From the NCBI GenBank assembly GCA_034666665.1, contig JAXDLK010000118.1, positions 1 to 13,981 on the forward strand: 13,981 bases of DNA. Direction: 5' to 3'. Numbering within the stretch: position 1 is the stretch's first letter; every line of letters starts with the position of its first letter. Shown piece after piece: positions 1 to 7,140 of the stretch. Position numbers and translations under genes: made by a program. The notes under the pieces were generated by a model. The model had not been told where the DNA came from and searched no databases. It saw only the letters and a list, made by a program, of their open reading frames with translations. This DNA is from JAXDLK01 sp034666665 (GTDB taxonomy: Bacteria; Desulfobacterota; Binatia; JACPRU01).

Positions 1-272
1 CCGCCGTCCAAATCGACGATGGCGGAAACGTAGGGCACGTCGATCCCGGGGAAAGAACGGTGGACGATGCTGAAGACGTGGAGCCGGCCGCGGTCGGAGA
101 GACGCACGACCTCGATGTGGTCGCGAGCGCCGCACTTCGAGCACACGGACCGCGCGCCGAGGAAGACGGCGCCGCACGACGTGCAGCGGTGGCCTTCGAG
201 ATACGGCTCTCCGTCCGCGGGGATCTTGAGGAAATCCACCACCGGGAGCGCGCCTGTCACTTCGGTCGCCAT
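1..272 (-). CDS. DUF35 Zn-ribbon/OB-fold protein, partial (C-terminus beyond window)
   Basis: This minus-strand reading frame starts at ATG 270-272 and runs off the left edge after about 90 codons. A GGAGG lies about 10 nt upstream of the start. Residues 1-25 form the N-terminal helix region. A rubredoxin-like zinc ribbon follows, with cysteines 30, 33, 44 and 47 (CTSCG and CSKCG). The start of an OB-fold comes next, with VPYVSAIVDLDG at 79-90, as in the DUF35 family. Family knowledge: DUF35 proteins bind acyl-CoA and form complexes with SCP2-type thiolases, HMG-CoA synthases or steroid-side-chain aldolases. It diverges from an operon holding exactly such a thiolase (1835-3067), so I infer that it is that enzyme's partner. 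Its full length cannot be judged here. Confidence 0.85.
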   Translation of the reverse strand, partial: MATEVTGALPVVDFLKIPADGEPYLEGHRCTSCGAVFLGARSVCSKCGARDHIEVVRLSDRGRLHVFSIVHRSFPGIDVPYVSAIVDLDG

Positions 273-370
273 GTCCGTCGATCCTCCGATGCTCGAGCCG
301 AGACGCTGGGCGCATTCTTAGCACTCCTGCGTTCCCGATGAAGCGCGCCGTGCGTCGCGATCGTGCCTTC

Positions 371-400
371 CGCCCGCCGGCGAGTCGCCCGCCGGCGAGT
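371..400. repeat. perfect 15-bp tandem duplication
   Basis: The unit CGCCCGCCGGCGAGT occurs twice back to back, at 371-385 and 386-400, immediately upstream of a promoter-like TTGACA. Each unit contains the palindrome GCCGGC. It lies in the 229-base gap between the divergent DUF35 and dehydrogenase genes. It could be a replication-slippage duplication or a pair of protein-binding sites; the sequence does not say which. Confidence 0.7.
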
Positions 401-403
401 CGA

Positions 404-433
404 TTGACAATCCGCGGCGCCAGCCGCTATCAA
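404..433 (+). promoter_or_regulatory. candidate sigma70-type promoter for the dehydrogenase-thiolase operon
   Basis: A perfect -35 hexamer, TTGACA (404-409), is followed after 18 nt by TATCAA (428-433), a fair -10. The ATG of the dehydrogenase gene lies about 70 nt further on. The match stands out in an otherwise very GC-rich gap and directly follows the 15-bp tandem duplication. No transcription data are available, so this is inference from hexamer matches. Confidence 0.45.
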
Positions 434-501
434 CGCCCCCCATCCTCGCGGTCGCGTTCCGAATTCGAACCGGACCGACCTCGTTCCCGGGAGCTCCTCG
501 C

Positions 502-1809
502 ATGGCCAGGCAGATCCGAAAGGTGGTCGTCATCGGCGCCAATGGCGCCATGGGATCGGGAGCGGGAGAGGTCTTCGCGGCCGCCGGCATCGACACCGTC
601 TTCCTCGCTCGCGATCACGAGAAGGCGCGCGAAGGCCGTGACCGTGCGATCGCGCTCGCCAAGTCCGAGCGGATCGCCGATCACATCACGCTCGGGAGCT
701 ACGACGGCGACCTCGGCCGCACGGTGCCGGAGGCCGACGTCGTCTTCGAAGCGCTCGCGGAGGACCTGCCGCTGAAGCAGAAGTTCTTCGCCGAGGTGGA
801 TCGGCTGCGGCGGCCGAACGCGATCGTCGCGACGGTGTCGTCTGGGCTTTCGATCGCGGCGATGGCCGAGGGCCGGAGCGAAGCGTTCTCCCGGCACTTT
901 CTCGGCATCCACCTCTTCAATCCTCCGAACGTGATCGTCGGCTGCGAGGTGATTCCGCACGCGGGCACCGCGCGCGAGGTCGTCGACTTCGTCGGCGAGC
1001 TCCTCGAGGGGCCGCTCGGCCGCAAGGTCGTCGAGACCGCGGACAAGCCCGCGTTCGCCGGCAACCGTGTCGGCTTCAAGGTGCTGAACGAGGTCGCGCA
1101 GCTCGCGGCCGAGCACGGGGTCGCCTTCATCGACGCGCTCGTCGGACCGCACACCGGACGCGCACTGTCGCCGCTGGCGACCATCGATCTCGTCGGCTGG
1201 GACGTTCACAGGGCGATCGTCGACAACGTCTTCGAGAACACCGACGACGAGGCCCGCGACTCGTTCGCGCTGCCGGACTACATGGCCGTGCTGATCGACT
1301 CCGGCCATCTCGGCGACAAGACGCCGGCGCGGGGCGGTTTCTACCGTCGCGTGCGCGATGGAAAGGAAACCAAGCTCTACATCCTCGATCCCGCGCGGCA
1401 GGAGTACCATGCCGCCTCCGACGTGCTGACGGAGCTTCCGGAGTTCGTGCTGCGCATGAAGAAGCTGAACCACGTCGGCCGCTACCGGCAGGCGATGGGC
1501 GTGCTCCTCGAGGCGCCCGGGTGGGAGGCGGATCTCCTCCGCACCGTGATCCTCGGCTACGTGAGCTACGGTCTGAACCGCGTCGGCGACGTCGTTCGCC
1601 GGGCTTCCGACATCGACAGGATCATGGGATACGGATTCAACTGGGCTCCGCCGACGGTGCTGGTCGATTTGATGGGGGCCAAGGAAGCGATCGCGGCGAT
1701 CGAAGCCGCGAAGCTTCCGGTGCCGCCCGTCCTCGAGGAGCACGCGAAGCGGGGCGGCAAGTTCTTCGAGGAGCCGAACGTCGATCCCGGCCGTTTCTTC
1801 GTCGGCTGA
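502..1809 (+). CDS. 3-hydroxyacyl-CoA dehydrogenase, stand-alone (no hydratase domain)
   Basis: The product has 435 residues and would catalyse NAD-dependent oxidation of 3-hydroxyacyl-CoA to 3-ketoacyl-CoA in the cytoplasm. The N-terminal Rossmann domain carries GANGAMGSG at 12-20. The catalytic set of the family is visible: a Ser near 113-114 (TVSSGLSI), His137 (GIHLFNPP), Glu149 and Asn188 (FAGNRV), with the usual spacing. A C-terminal dehydrogenase domain includes a GHLGDKTPARGGFY segment near 270. A second related helical domain follows (SDIDRIMGYGFNWAPP, about 370-385). It resembles the dehydrogenase half of FadN/FadB-type multifunctional proteins without the crotonase part. A GGGAG lies about 8 nt before ATG 502. 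The thiolase gene follows after 25 nt, so the two last steps of a beta-oxidation turn are probably co-transcribed. Confidence 0.93.
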   Translation: MARQIRKVVVIGANGAMGSGAGEVFAAAGIDTVFLARDHEKAREGRDRAIALAKSERIADHITLGSYDGDLGRTVPEADVVFEALAEDLPLKQKFFAEVDRLRRPNAIVATVSSGLSIAAMAEGRSEAFSRHFLGIHLFNPPNVIVGCEVIPHAGTAREVVDFVGELLEGPLGRKVVETADKPAFAGNRVGFKVLNEVAQLAAEHGVAFIDALVGPHTGRALSPLATIDLVGWDVHRAIVDNVFENTDDEARDSFALPDYMAVLIDSGHLGDKTPARGGFYRRVRDGKETKLYILDPARQEYHAASDVLTELPEFVLRMKKLNHVGRYRQAMGVLLEAPGWEADLLRTVILGYVSYGLNRVGDVVRRASDIDRIMGYGFNWAPPTVLVDLMGAKEAIAAIEAAKLPVPPVLEEHAKRGGKFFEEPNVDPGRFFVG

Positions 1810-1834
1810 GATCGCCGGCGAAGAGGAGACACTC

Positions 1835-3067
1835 ATGGCGAACGAACCGATCTACGTCCTCGGCGGTCACCAGACCGATTTCGCGCGCAACTGGTCGAAA
1901 GAGGGGAAGCACATCTCGGCGATGATCCGCGAGGCCGTCGAGGGTGGCCTCGAGGCCACCGCGATCGAGCCGAAGGAGGTCGAGGTCGGGCACGTCGGCA
2001 ACTTCGCCGCCGAGCTCTACAGCATGCAGGGGCACCTGGGTGCATTCCTGCTCGATGTCGACCCCGCGTTCTCCGGTCTTCCGACCGCCCGCCACGAGGC
2101 GGCATGCGCGTCCGGGTCGATCGCGATCCTCGCGGCGTCCGCCGAGATCGAGGCGGGACGGTACGACCTGGCGATGGTGGTCGGTGTCGAGCAGATGAAG
2201 ACGGTGGACCCGAAGACCGGCGGGGACTACCTCGGCACCGCCGCCTGGTACGAGAACGAGGCGAAGGGCGTCGAGTTCCCGTTTCCGAAGCTCTTCGGCC
2301 GTCTCGGCGACGAGTACGACAAGCGCTTCGGCTTGAAGGACGAGCACCTCGCTCACATCTCGGCGGTCAATTATTCGAACGCGAAGCGGAACCCCGCGGC
2401 GCAGACGCGCAGCTGGTTCATGAACGAGGACCACGCCAAGGCGACCGGCAAGTTCAACCAGGTGATCGGCGGGCGAATCAAGGTGAGCGATTGCTCGCAG
2501 GTGACCGACGGAGCGGTGTCGCTGTTCCTCGCGTCCGAGAAGTACGCCTCGGCGTACGCTCGCCGCCGCGGAATCGACCTCGCCCGGCTGCCGAAGATCC
2601 TCGGCTGGGGACATCGCACGGCTCCGCTCCAGTTCGACGACAAGGTCGCCGAGAGCCGCGACAACCCGTACGTGCTGCCGCACACGCGGCAAGCGATCCT
2701 CGACGCGCTCCGGCGGGCCGGCCTCCGCGACGTCTTCGGCGTGGCGGCGATCGAGACCCACGACTGCTTCACGACCTCGGAGTACATGGCGATCGATCAC
2801 TTCGGTCTCACCGCTCCTGGAGAGTCCTGGAAGGCGATCGAAGAGGGCGTGATCGAGATGGGCGGCAAGATGCCGATCAACCCGAGCGGCGGGCTGATCG
2901 GTGCTGGCCATCCCGTCGGCGCCACCGGTACGCGTCAGGTGCTCGACGCCTGGCGGCAGGTGACCGAACGCGCCGGCGACTACCAGGTCGAGGGCGCGAA
3001 GAAGATCGCGACGCTGAACATCGGCGGCAGCGGCACCACCAGCTGCGCGTTCGTCGTCGGCAACTGA
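1835..3067 (+). CDS. SCP2-type thiolase (acetyl-CoA acetyltransferase family)
   Basis: The product has 410 residues and would cleave 3-ketoacyl-CoA with CoA, or catalyse the reverse condensation. The nucleophile is Cys91 in EAACASG. HDCFT follows at 309-313 and GHPVGATG at about 358-365, with catalytic His359. The segment where classical thiolases have their second cysteine (CxG) reads ATLNIGGSG here, with Asn in place of Cys. HDCFT together with loss of the CxG cysteine is typical of SCP2-type thiolases, in which the HDCF cysteine is thought to act as the acid/base. The ATG at 1835 is preceded by GAGGAG. The gene sits 25 nt behind the dehydrogenase gene, and a DUF35 gene diverges upstream, the usual partner of this thiolase class. 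Substrate chain length cannot be read from sequence. Confidence 0.92.
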   Translation: MANEPIYVLGGHQTDFARNWSKEGKHISAMIREAVEGGLEATAIEPKEVEVGHVGNFAAELYSMQGHLGAFLLDVDPAFSGLPTARHEAACASGSIAILAASAEIEAGRYDLAMVVGVEQMKTVDPKTGGDYLGTAAWYENEAKGVEFPFPKLFGRLGDEYDKRFGLKDEHLAHISAVNYSNAKRNPAAQTRSWFMNEDHAKATGKFNQVIGGRIKVSDCSQVTDGAVSLFLASEKYASAYARRRGIDLARLPKILGWGHRTAPLQFDDKVAESRDNPYVLPHTRQAILDALRRAGLRDVFGVAAIETHDCFTTSEYMAIDHFGLTAPGESWKAIEEGVIEMGGKMPINPSGGLIGAGHPVGATGTRQVLDAWRQVTERAGDYQVEGAKKIATLNIGGSGTTSCAFVVGN

Positions 3068-3103
3068 CCCTAGGCGAGCGGCCACGATGACCGCTTCTGT
3101 TTT

Positions 3104-3202
3104 CCCTCTCCCATCCTGGGAGGCGCGCTGCGAACTGGTGAGCAGCATGGTGCGCCCCCGAGCTCTTCTGTGAGGGGGATGGCGCGTAGCGCCGGGTGAG
3201 GG
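3104..3202. repeat. REP-like intergenic element upstream of dnaB
   Basis: The gap between the thiolase and dnaB genes is built of short inverted repeats. CCCTCTCCC (3104-3112) is mirrored imperfectly by GGGTGAGGG (3194-3202). Inside are a perfect hairpin CTCCCA-TCC-TGGGAG (3108-3122) and a second, GGCGC-GTA-GCGCC (3181-3193). Between them, at about 3142-3178, lies a copy of the GAGCTCTTCT motif that recurs three times at 7803-8014. The outer right arm includes the GAGGG that serves as the dnaB Shine-Dalgarno site. There is no T-run after the hairpins, so a classical terminator is not supported. Confidence 0.5.
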
Positions 3203-3209
3203 TCAAGAA

Positions 3210-5864
3210 GTGGAACCGGTAGGCAAGGTTCCTCCGCAGAGCCTCGACGCCGAGCTCGCGGTGCTCGGCGGCATGCTCGTCGACAACAACGCGATCGATC
3301 GCGTCGTCGAGGTGCTCTCGGCGGACGACTTCTATCGCGAGGCGCACCGGAAGATCTTTCGCGCCGCGGTCGATCTCTACGAACGCCGCGAGCCCGTCGA
3401 TCTCCTCACCCTGACCGAGGCGCTCCGCAGCCGCGGCGAGCTCGCCGACGTCGGCGGCGCGGCGTACGTCTCCGAGCTGCCGGATCGAGCGCTCGCCGCG
3501 GCGAACGTGTCGTTCTACGCGCGCATCGTCCACGACAAGTCGACGCTCCGCCGCGTGATCTCCACCGCCGCCGAGATCGCCGCGCAAGGGTACGAGGCGC
3601 GTGAGAACGTCGGCGAGTTCGTCGATCAGGCGGAGCAGGCGATGTTCCGGATCGCCGAGAAGAAGGCGCGCCAGTCGTTCGTGCGCGTCGGCTCGCTGAT
3701 CCGCGACACCTACCACAAGATCGAGGAGCTCTACGAAAGGAAGGAGATGGTCACCGGGGTCGCGACCGGGTTCCGCGACCTCGACGCGATGACGGCGGGT
3801 CTGCAGCCGTCCGACCTGATCATCGTCGCCGGCCGGCCATCCATGGGAAAATGTCTGAGCGCCGACGCCGAGATCGTGCTCGCCGACGGGAGTGTCCGCA
3901 CGATCGAAGACCTCGTGCGACGCCAGGACGGAATGCTATGGACCCTCGGCGCGGGCGGCATCCTCCGGACGATCCGCCCGAGCGCGTTCGTCGACGACGG
4001 CAAAAAGCCGGTCTTTCGCGTGACGACCCGCCTCGGCCGAAGCGTCAAGACCACGCTCGTCCATCCGTTCCTCGGCGTCGACGGCTGGAAGCCGTTGTCG
4101 GACATCCGTGTTGGCGACCGTGTGGCGGTGCCGCGACGTCTGCCAGCATTCGGAGATCAACCGCTCGGAGTCGCCCGCGTCAAGATCTTGGCCTACCTGA
4201 TCGGCGACGGGAGTCTGACCGGGAGGTGTCCCGGATTCACGAATGGGAATCCGTGGCTGCGCCTCGATTTCGAAGGCGCGATTGAAGAATGGGGAGGGCT
4301 GTCGGTCAGAGAGCACACCTCCGGCGGAACCCGCACGCCCACGGCAGCGGTGTCGACGGACCTGCCTGCTCTCGCCGCAGCGCGTGGGGCATTCGGACGG
4401 GCTCTCCGCCGTCGGATCCGCGCGTCCGGGATCTCGGCGCGTCGACTCGCGTCCGCGATCGATGTTTCGCCGGGTTCGCTGACCCATTGGTGCCAGGGCG
4501 CCACCAGTCCCGCCGTATCCCATCGAGGACTGCTGGCGGCGGCGCTCTCGTGTGAGCCTGACGATCTGGGGCCGGCCGTTCCTCAACGCCGCCACGGAAA
4601 CCTTCTCACCGCCTGGCTCGAGTCGCTCGGCCTGTGGGGCAAGAGCGCGGGCGGCAAGTTCGTTCCCGACGCGGTGTTCCGCCTGCCTCGCGAAGAGCTG
4701 GCGCTCTTCTTGAATCGGCTGTTCGCCTGCGACGGGTGGATCTGCGTTCTCGCGACCGGCCAGGTTCAGATCGGCTACTCGACGATCAGCGAGCGTCTCG
4801 CGCGGCAGGTGCAGCATCTTCTCCTGCGCTTCGGAGTGATCGCTCGTCTCCGCCGCCGATGGATGCGATATCGCGACACCCGGCGCGCGGCGTTTCAGCT
4901 GGACGTAACGGACGGTCTATCGATGCGCACGTTCGTTACCGAGATCGGGATCTACGGAAAAGAGGAACCACTTCGACGTGCGATCGAGCGTTTCGAGGAG
5001 GCGTCGTCGCGAAACCGCATGCTCACCGAGGGTGACGTGTGTTGGGACGAGATCGTGTCGATCGAGCCGGCGGGCATCGAGCAGGTGTACGATCTCACGG
5101 TGCCGAAGACCCACAACTTCATCGCCAACGACGTCTGCGTGCACAACACGTCTTTCTGTCTGAACATCGCCGAGCACGTGGCGATCGAGAACAAGACGGG
5201 CGTCGGGATCTTCTCGCTCGAGATGTCGAAGGAGCAGCTCGTGCTGCGGCTCTTCTGCTCGCAGGCCGGCGTCGACCTGAACAAGCTCCGCACGGGGTTT
5301 CTCGCGGCGAAGGATTTCCCCAAGCTCGCGCTCGCCGCCGGCCGGATCGAGGACGCGCCGATCTGGGTGGACGACACGCCCGCGATCTCGTCGCTCGAGC
5401 TCCGCGCCAAGGCGCGGCGGCTCGCGCGCGATCGCGAGGCGCGGCTCGGGCTGATCGTCGTCGACTATCTGCAGCTGATGCGGGGATCGGGCTCCTCCGA
5501 CAACCGCGAGCAGGAGATCTCCGAGATCTCGCGCTCGCTCAAGGCGCTCGCCAAGGAGCTGAACCTGCCGGTGATCGCGCTCTCGCAGCTGAACCGTCAA
5601 GTCGAGAACCGCAATCCCCCGAAGCCGCGGATGGCGGATCTGCGCGAATCGGGGGCGATCGAGCAGGATGCGGACGTGATCGCGTTCATCTACCGCGAGG
5701 AGCAGTACGATCCGAACACGCCCCGCAAGGGACAGGCGGACATCATCATCGCCAAGCAGCGAAACGGCCCCACCGGCGAGGTCACGCTCGCGTTCCTCGA
5801 CAGCTACACACGGTTCGAGAACTTCACGCCGGAGCCCGAGGACCTGCCGGACGCCGGCGCGTGA
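3210..5864 (+). CDS. dnaB: replicative DNA helicase DnaB precursor, intein-containing
   Basis: The primary product has 884 residues; removing the 432-residue intein leaves 452, normal for DnaB. The hexameric ATP-driven helicase unwinds DNA at the replication fork. The N-terminal primase-interacting domain begins with PPQSLDAELAVLGGML. The RecA-like domain has a Walker A, GRPSMGK, at 208-214, interrupted by the intein and resuming with TSFCLN at 647. Further landmarks are the Walker B LIVVDYLQL (748-756), LSQLNRQVE (791-799), DLRESGAIEQDADV (810-823) and KQRNGPTGEV (849-858). Start: GTG 3210, with GAGGG (3198-3202) 7 nt upstream. The helicase cannot bind ATP normally until the intein has spliced out, because Lys214 and Thr647 must become neighbours. 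The usual rplI neighbour is absent. Confidence 0.97.
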   Translation: MEPVGKVPPQSLDAELAVLGGMLVDNNAIDRVVEVLSADDFYREAHRKIFRAAVDLYERREPVDLLTLTEALRSRGELADVGGAAYVSELPDRALAAANVSFYARIVHDKSTLRRVISTAAEIAAQGYEARENVGEFVDQAEQAMFRIAEKKARQSFVRVGSLIRDTYHKIEELYERKEMVTGVATGFRDLDAMTAGLQPSDLIIVAGRPSMGKCLSADAEIVLADGSVRTIEDLVRRQDGMLWTLGAGGILRTIRPSAFVDDGKKPVFRVTTRLGRSVKTTLVHPFLGVDGWKPLSDIRVGDRVAVPRRLPAFGDQPLGVARVKILAYLIGDGSLTGRCPGFTNGNPWLRLDFEGAIEEWGGLSVREHTSGGTRTPTAAVSTDLPALAAARGAFGRALRRRIRASGISARRLASAIDVSPGSLTHWCQGATSPAVSHRGLLAAALSCEPDDLGPAVPQRRHGNLLTAWLESLGLWGKSAGGKFVPDAVFRLPREELALFLNRLFACDGWICVLATGQVQIGYSTISERLARQVQHLLLRFGVIARLRRRWMRYRDTRRAAFQLDVTDGLSMRTFVTEIGIYGKEEPLRRAIERFEEASSRNRMLTEGDVCWDEIVSIEPAGIEQVYDLTVPKTHNFIANDVCVHNTSFCLNIAEHVAIENKTGVGIFSLEMSKEQLVLRLFCSQAGVDLNKLRTGFLAAKDFPKLALAAGRIEDAPIWVDDTPAISSLELRAKARRLARDREARLGLIVVDYLQLMRGSGSSDNREQEISEISRSLKALAKELNLPVIALSQLNRQVENRNPPKPRMADLRESGAIEQDADVIAFIYREEQYDPNTPRKGQADIIIAKQRNGPTGEVTLAFLDSYTRFENFTPEPEDLPDAGA
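3852..5147 (+). mobile_element. DnaB intein with LAGLIDADG homing endonuclease
   Basis: This in-frame insertion covers precursor residues 215-646. It starts with Cys (CLSADAEIVLADG) and ends with VCVHN, followed by Thr as the +1 extein residue. Intein-numbered motifs are: block A at 1-13; block B with Thr68 and His71 (TLVH, then DGWKPL and VGDRVAVP); first LAGLIDADG motif ILAYLIGDGS (112-121, Asp119); second motif FLNRLFACDGW (286-296, Asp294); block F QVYDLTVPKTHNFIAND (411-427); block G with His431-Asn432. All splicing residues and both endonuclease aspartates are present, so splicing and homing both look intact. A helix-turn-helix-like stretch (about 187-218) lies between the two LAGLIDADG motifs. 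Wobble positions use A or T more often than in the flanking exteins (for example GGA, CAA, GAT), which suggests later acquisition. Confidence 0.95.
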
Positions 5865-5936
5865 ATCGACGGGAGAACCGGCTGGCAGTCAACGAATGCG
5901 GTGCCCCGGCCGTCTAAACGGGGCTGGAGGAGTCCG

Positions 5937-7133
5937 ATGGTTCGTCGGGTGGGGGCGTCCGTCGCTCGGGGGGAGGTGACGGCGATCGAGGGGGGCGTTT
6001 CCGCCTCCTCGGAGAACCGGCCGCGGCCGATGGCCGATCGCCTCTTCGAGGTCGAACGCAGCATCGCGCGGTGCCGGCTGGTGCTTTCGGCCGTGGCGCT
6101 CGTGGCCGTGGTCGCCGATCCCACGGAGCCGCTGTTCGGGAAATGGACTCCGTTCGGCGATCTCGGGCCGGCGCTCGATGCCTACACCCTGGCCGTGCTC
6201 CTCGCCTACGGCTGCTACAGCATCGCCGCGTACGCGGCCCTCGTCGGCCGGCGCGTCTCCGCCGATCGCCTCGCCGACGTGACCACGTGGGGCGACGTGC
6301 TCTTCGGCGCGGCGATCGCGTTCTTCACCGAGGGGACGGCCAGCCCGTTCGACATGTTCTTCGTCTTCGCGGTGGTGGTGGTGAGCTTCCGCGCCGGCCT
6401 CCGGCGGACGCTGGTGGTGACCGCGGTGAGCGTCCTCCTGCACATGAGCCTGATCGCCGCATCGGCTCCCGGAACGATGAACTACTTCCTGATGCGACCG
6501 GTGCACCTGGCGATCATCGGCTACCTCGTGGGCTCGGTGGGTCAGGAACGCCTGAATCTCGAGCGCGAGATGCGCGAGCTGGTCGCGGCCTCGCAGCGGG
6601 CGCGCATCGCGAGCGAGCTCCACGACGGCTGGGCGCAGTCGCTCGCCGGCATCAACCTCGAGCTCGAGAGCTGTCGCGAGCTCCTGCGGCGCGGGCGGGC
6701 AGCGGACGTGCTCGGGGCGCTCACCGACCTGCAGCGGAGCGTCACCCACGAGTACGACGCCTTTCGCGGCTACATGCGCTCACTGGCGGGCGTGGATCGC
6801 TCGGAGCCGTCGCGCTCGGCCACGGGCGGGACGCGCTTCGCGGTGCGGTTGGAATTCGATGCTTCCGGGCCCGTCGTCGACCAGGTGCTGCAGATCGCCC
6901 GCGAAGGCGTGACGAACGTGCTGCGGCACTCGCGCGCCGAGAACGCGTCGATCGCGGTGTGGACGGAAGGCGACGAGCTCGCGATCCGCATCGACGACGA
7001 CGGCGTCGGGTTCGCCGTCCCCGGCCAGCGGCCGTGGTCGATCACCACGCGCGTGGAGGATCTGGGCGGCTCGATTCGAACCGAAGATTCCCGGCCGGGT
7101 GCGCACGTTTCGATCGCGCTCCCCGTCGCGTGA
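5937..7133 (+). CDS. membrane sensor histidine kinase, HisKA_3 (NarX/DesK-like) family
   Basis: The product has 398 residues. Six hydrophobic stretches between about 47 and 202 predict a six-helix membrane sensor with no large extracytoplasmic domain. The HisKA_3 segment RARIASELHDGWAQSLAGI carries the phospho-accepting His229. The ATPase domain shows an N-box REGVTNVLRHS (322-332) and a G1 box DDDGVGF (353-359). The second glycine box of this family (usually GHGLxGMRER) is replaced by QRPWSITTRVEDLGG (364-378). ATG 5937 is chosen because GGAGG ends 6 nt before it; a GTG 36 nt further upstream lacks this. It starts 72 nt after dnaB and ends 7 nt before the response regulator gene, its obvious partner. 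The signal sensed is unknown. Confidence 0.9.
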   Translation: MVRRVGASVARGEVTAIEGGVSASSENRPRPMADRLFEVERSIARCRLVLSAVALVAVVADPTEPLFGKWTPFGDLGPALDAYTLAVLLAYGCYSIAAYAALVGRRVSADRLADVTTWGDVLFGAAIAFFTEGTASPFDMFFVFAVVVVSFRAGLRRTLVVTAVSVLLHMSLIAASAPGTMNYFLMRPVHLAIIGYLVGSVGQERLNLEREMRELVAASQRARIASELHDGWAQSLAGINLELESCRELLRRGRAADVLGALTDLQRSVTHEYDAFRGYMRSLAGVDRSEPSRSATGGTRFAVRLEFDASGPVVDQVLQIAREGVTNVLRHSRAENASIAVWTEGDELAIRIDDDGVGFAVPGQRPWSITTRVEDLGGSIRTEDSRPGAHVSIALPVA

Positions 7134-7140
7134 AGCACTG

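Noticed and set aside
3108..3122. Rho-independent terminator after the thiolase gene
   Set aside because: The hairpin CTCCCA-TCC-TGGGAG is perfect but is followed by GC-rich sequence with no T-run. It fits better as part of the REP-like element.
430..3148. Long open frames on the minus strand opposite the dehydrogenase and thiolase genes
   Set aside because: They are Arg/Val/Asp-rich shadows created by GC-biased codons of the real plus-strand genes. They show no domain motifs and would overlap genes with intact catalytic residues.
5901..5936. Upstream GTG start for the sensor kinase
   Set aside because: It would add 12 residues without a ribosome site, whereas GGAGG sits at proper distance before ATG 5937.
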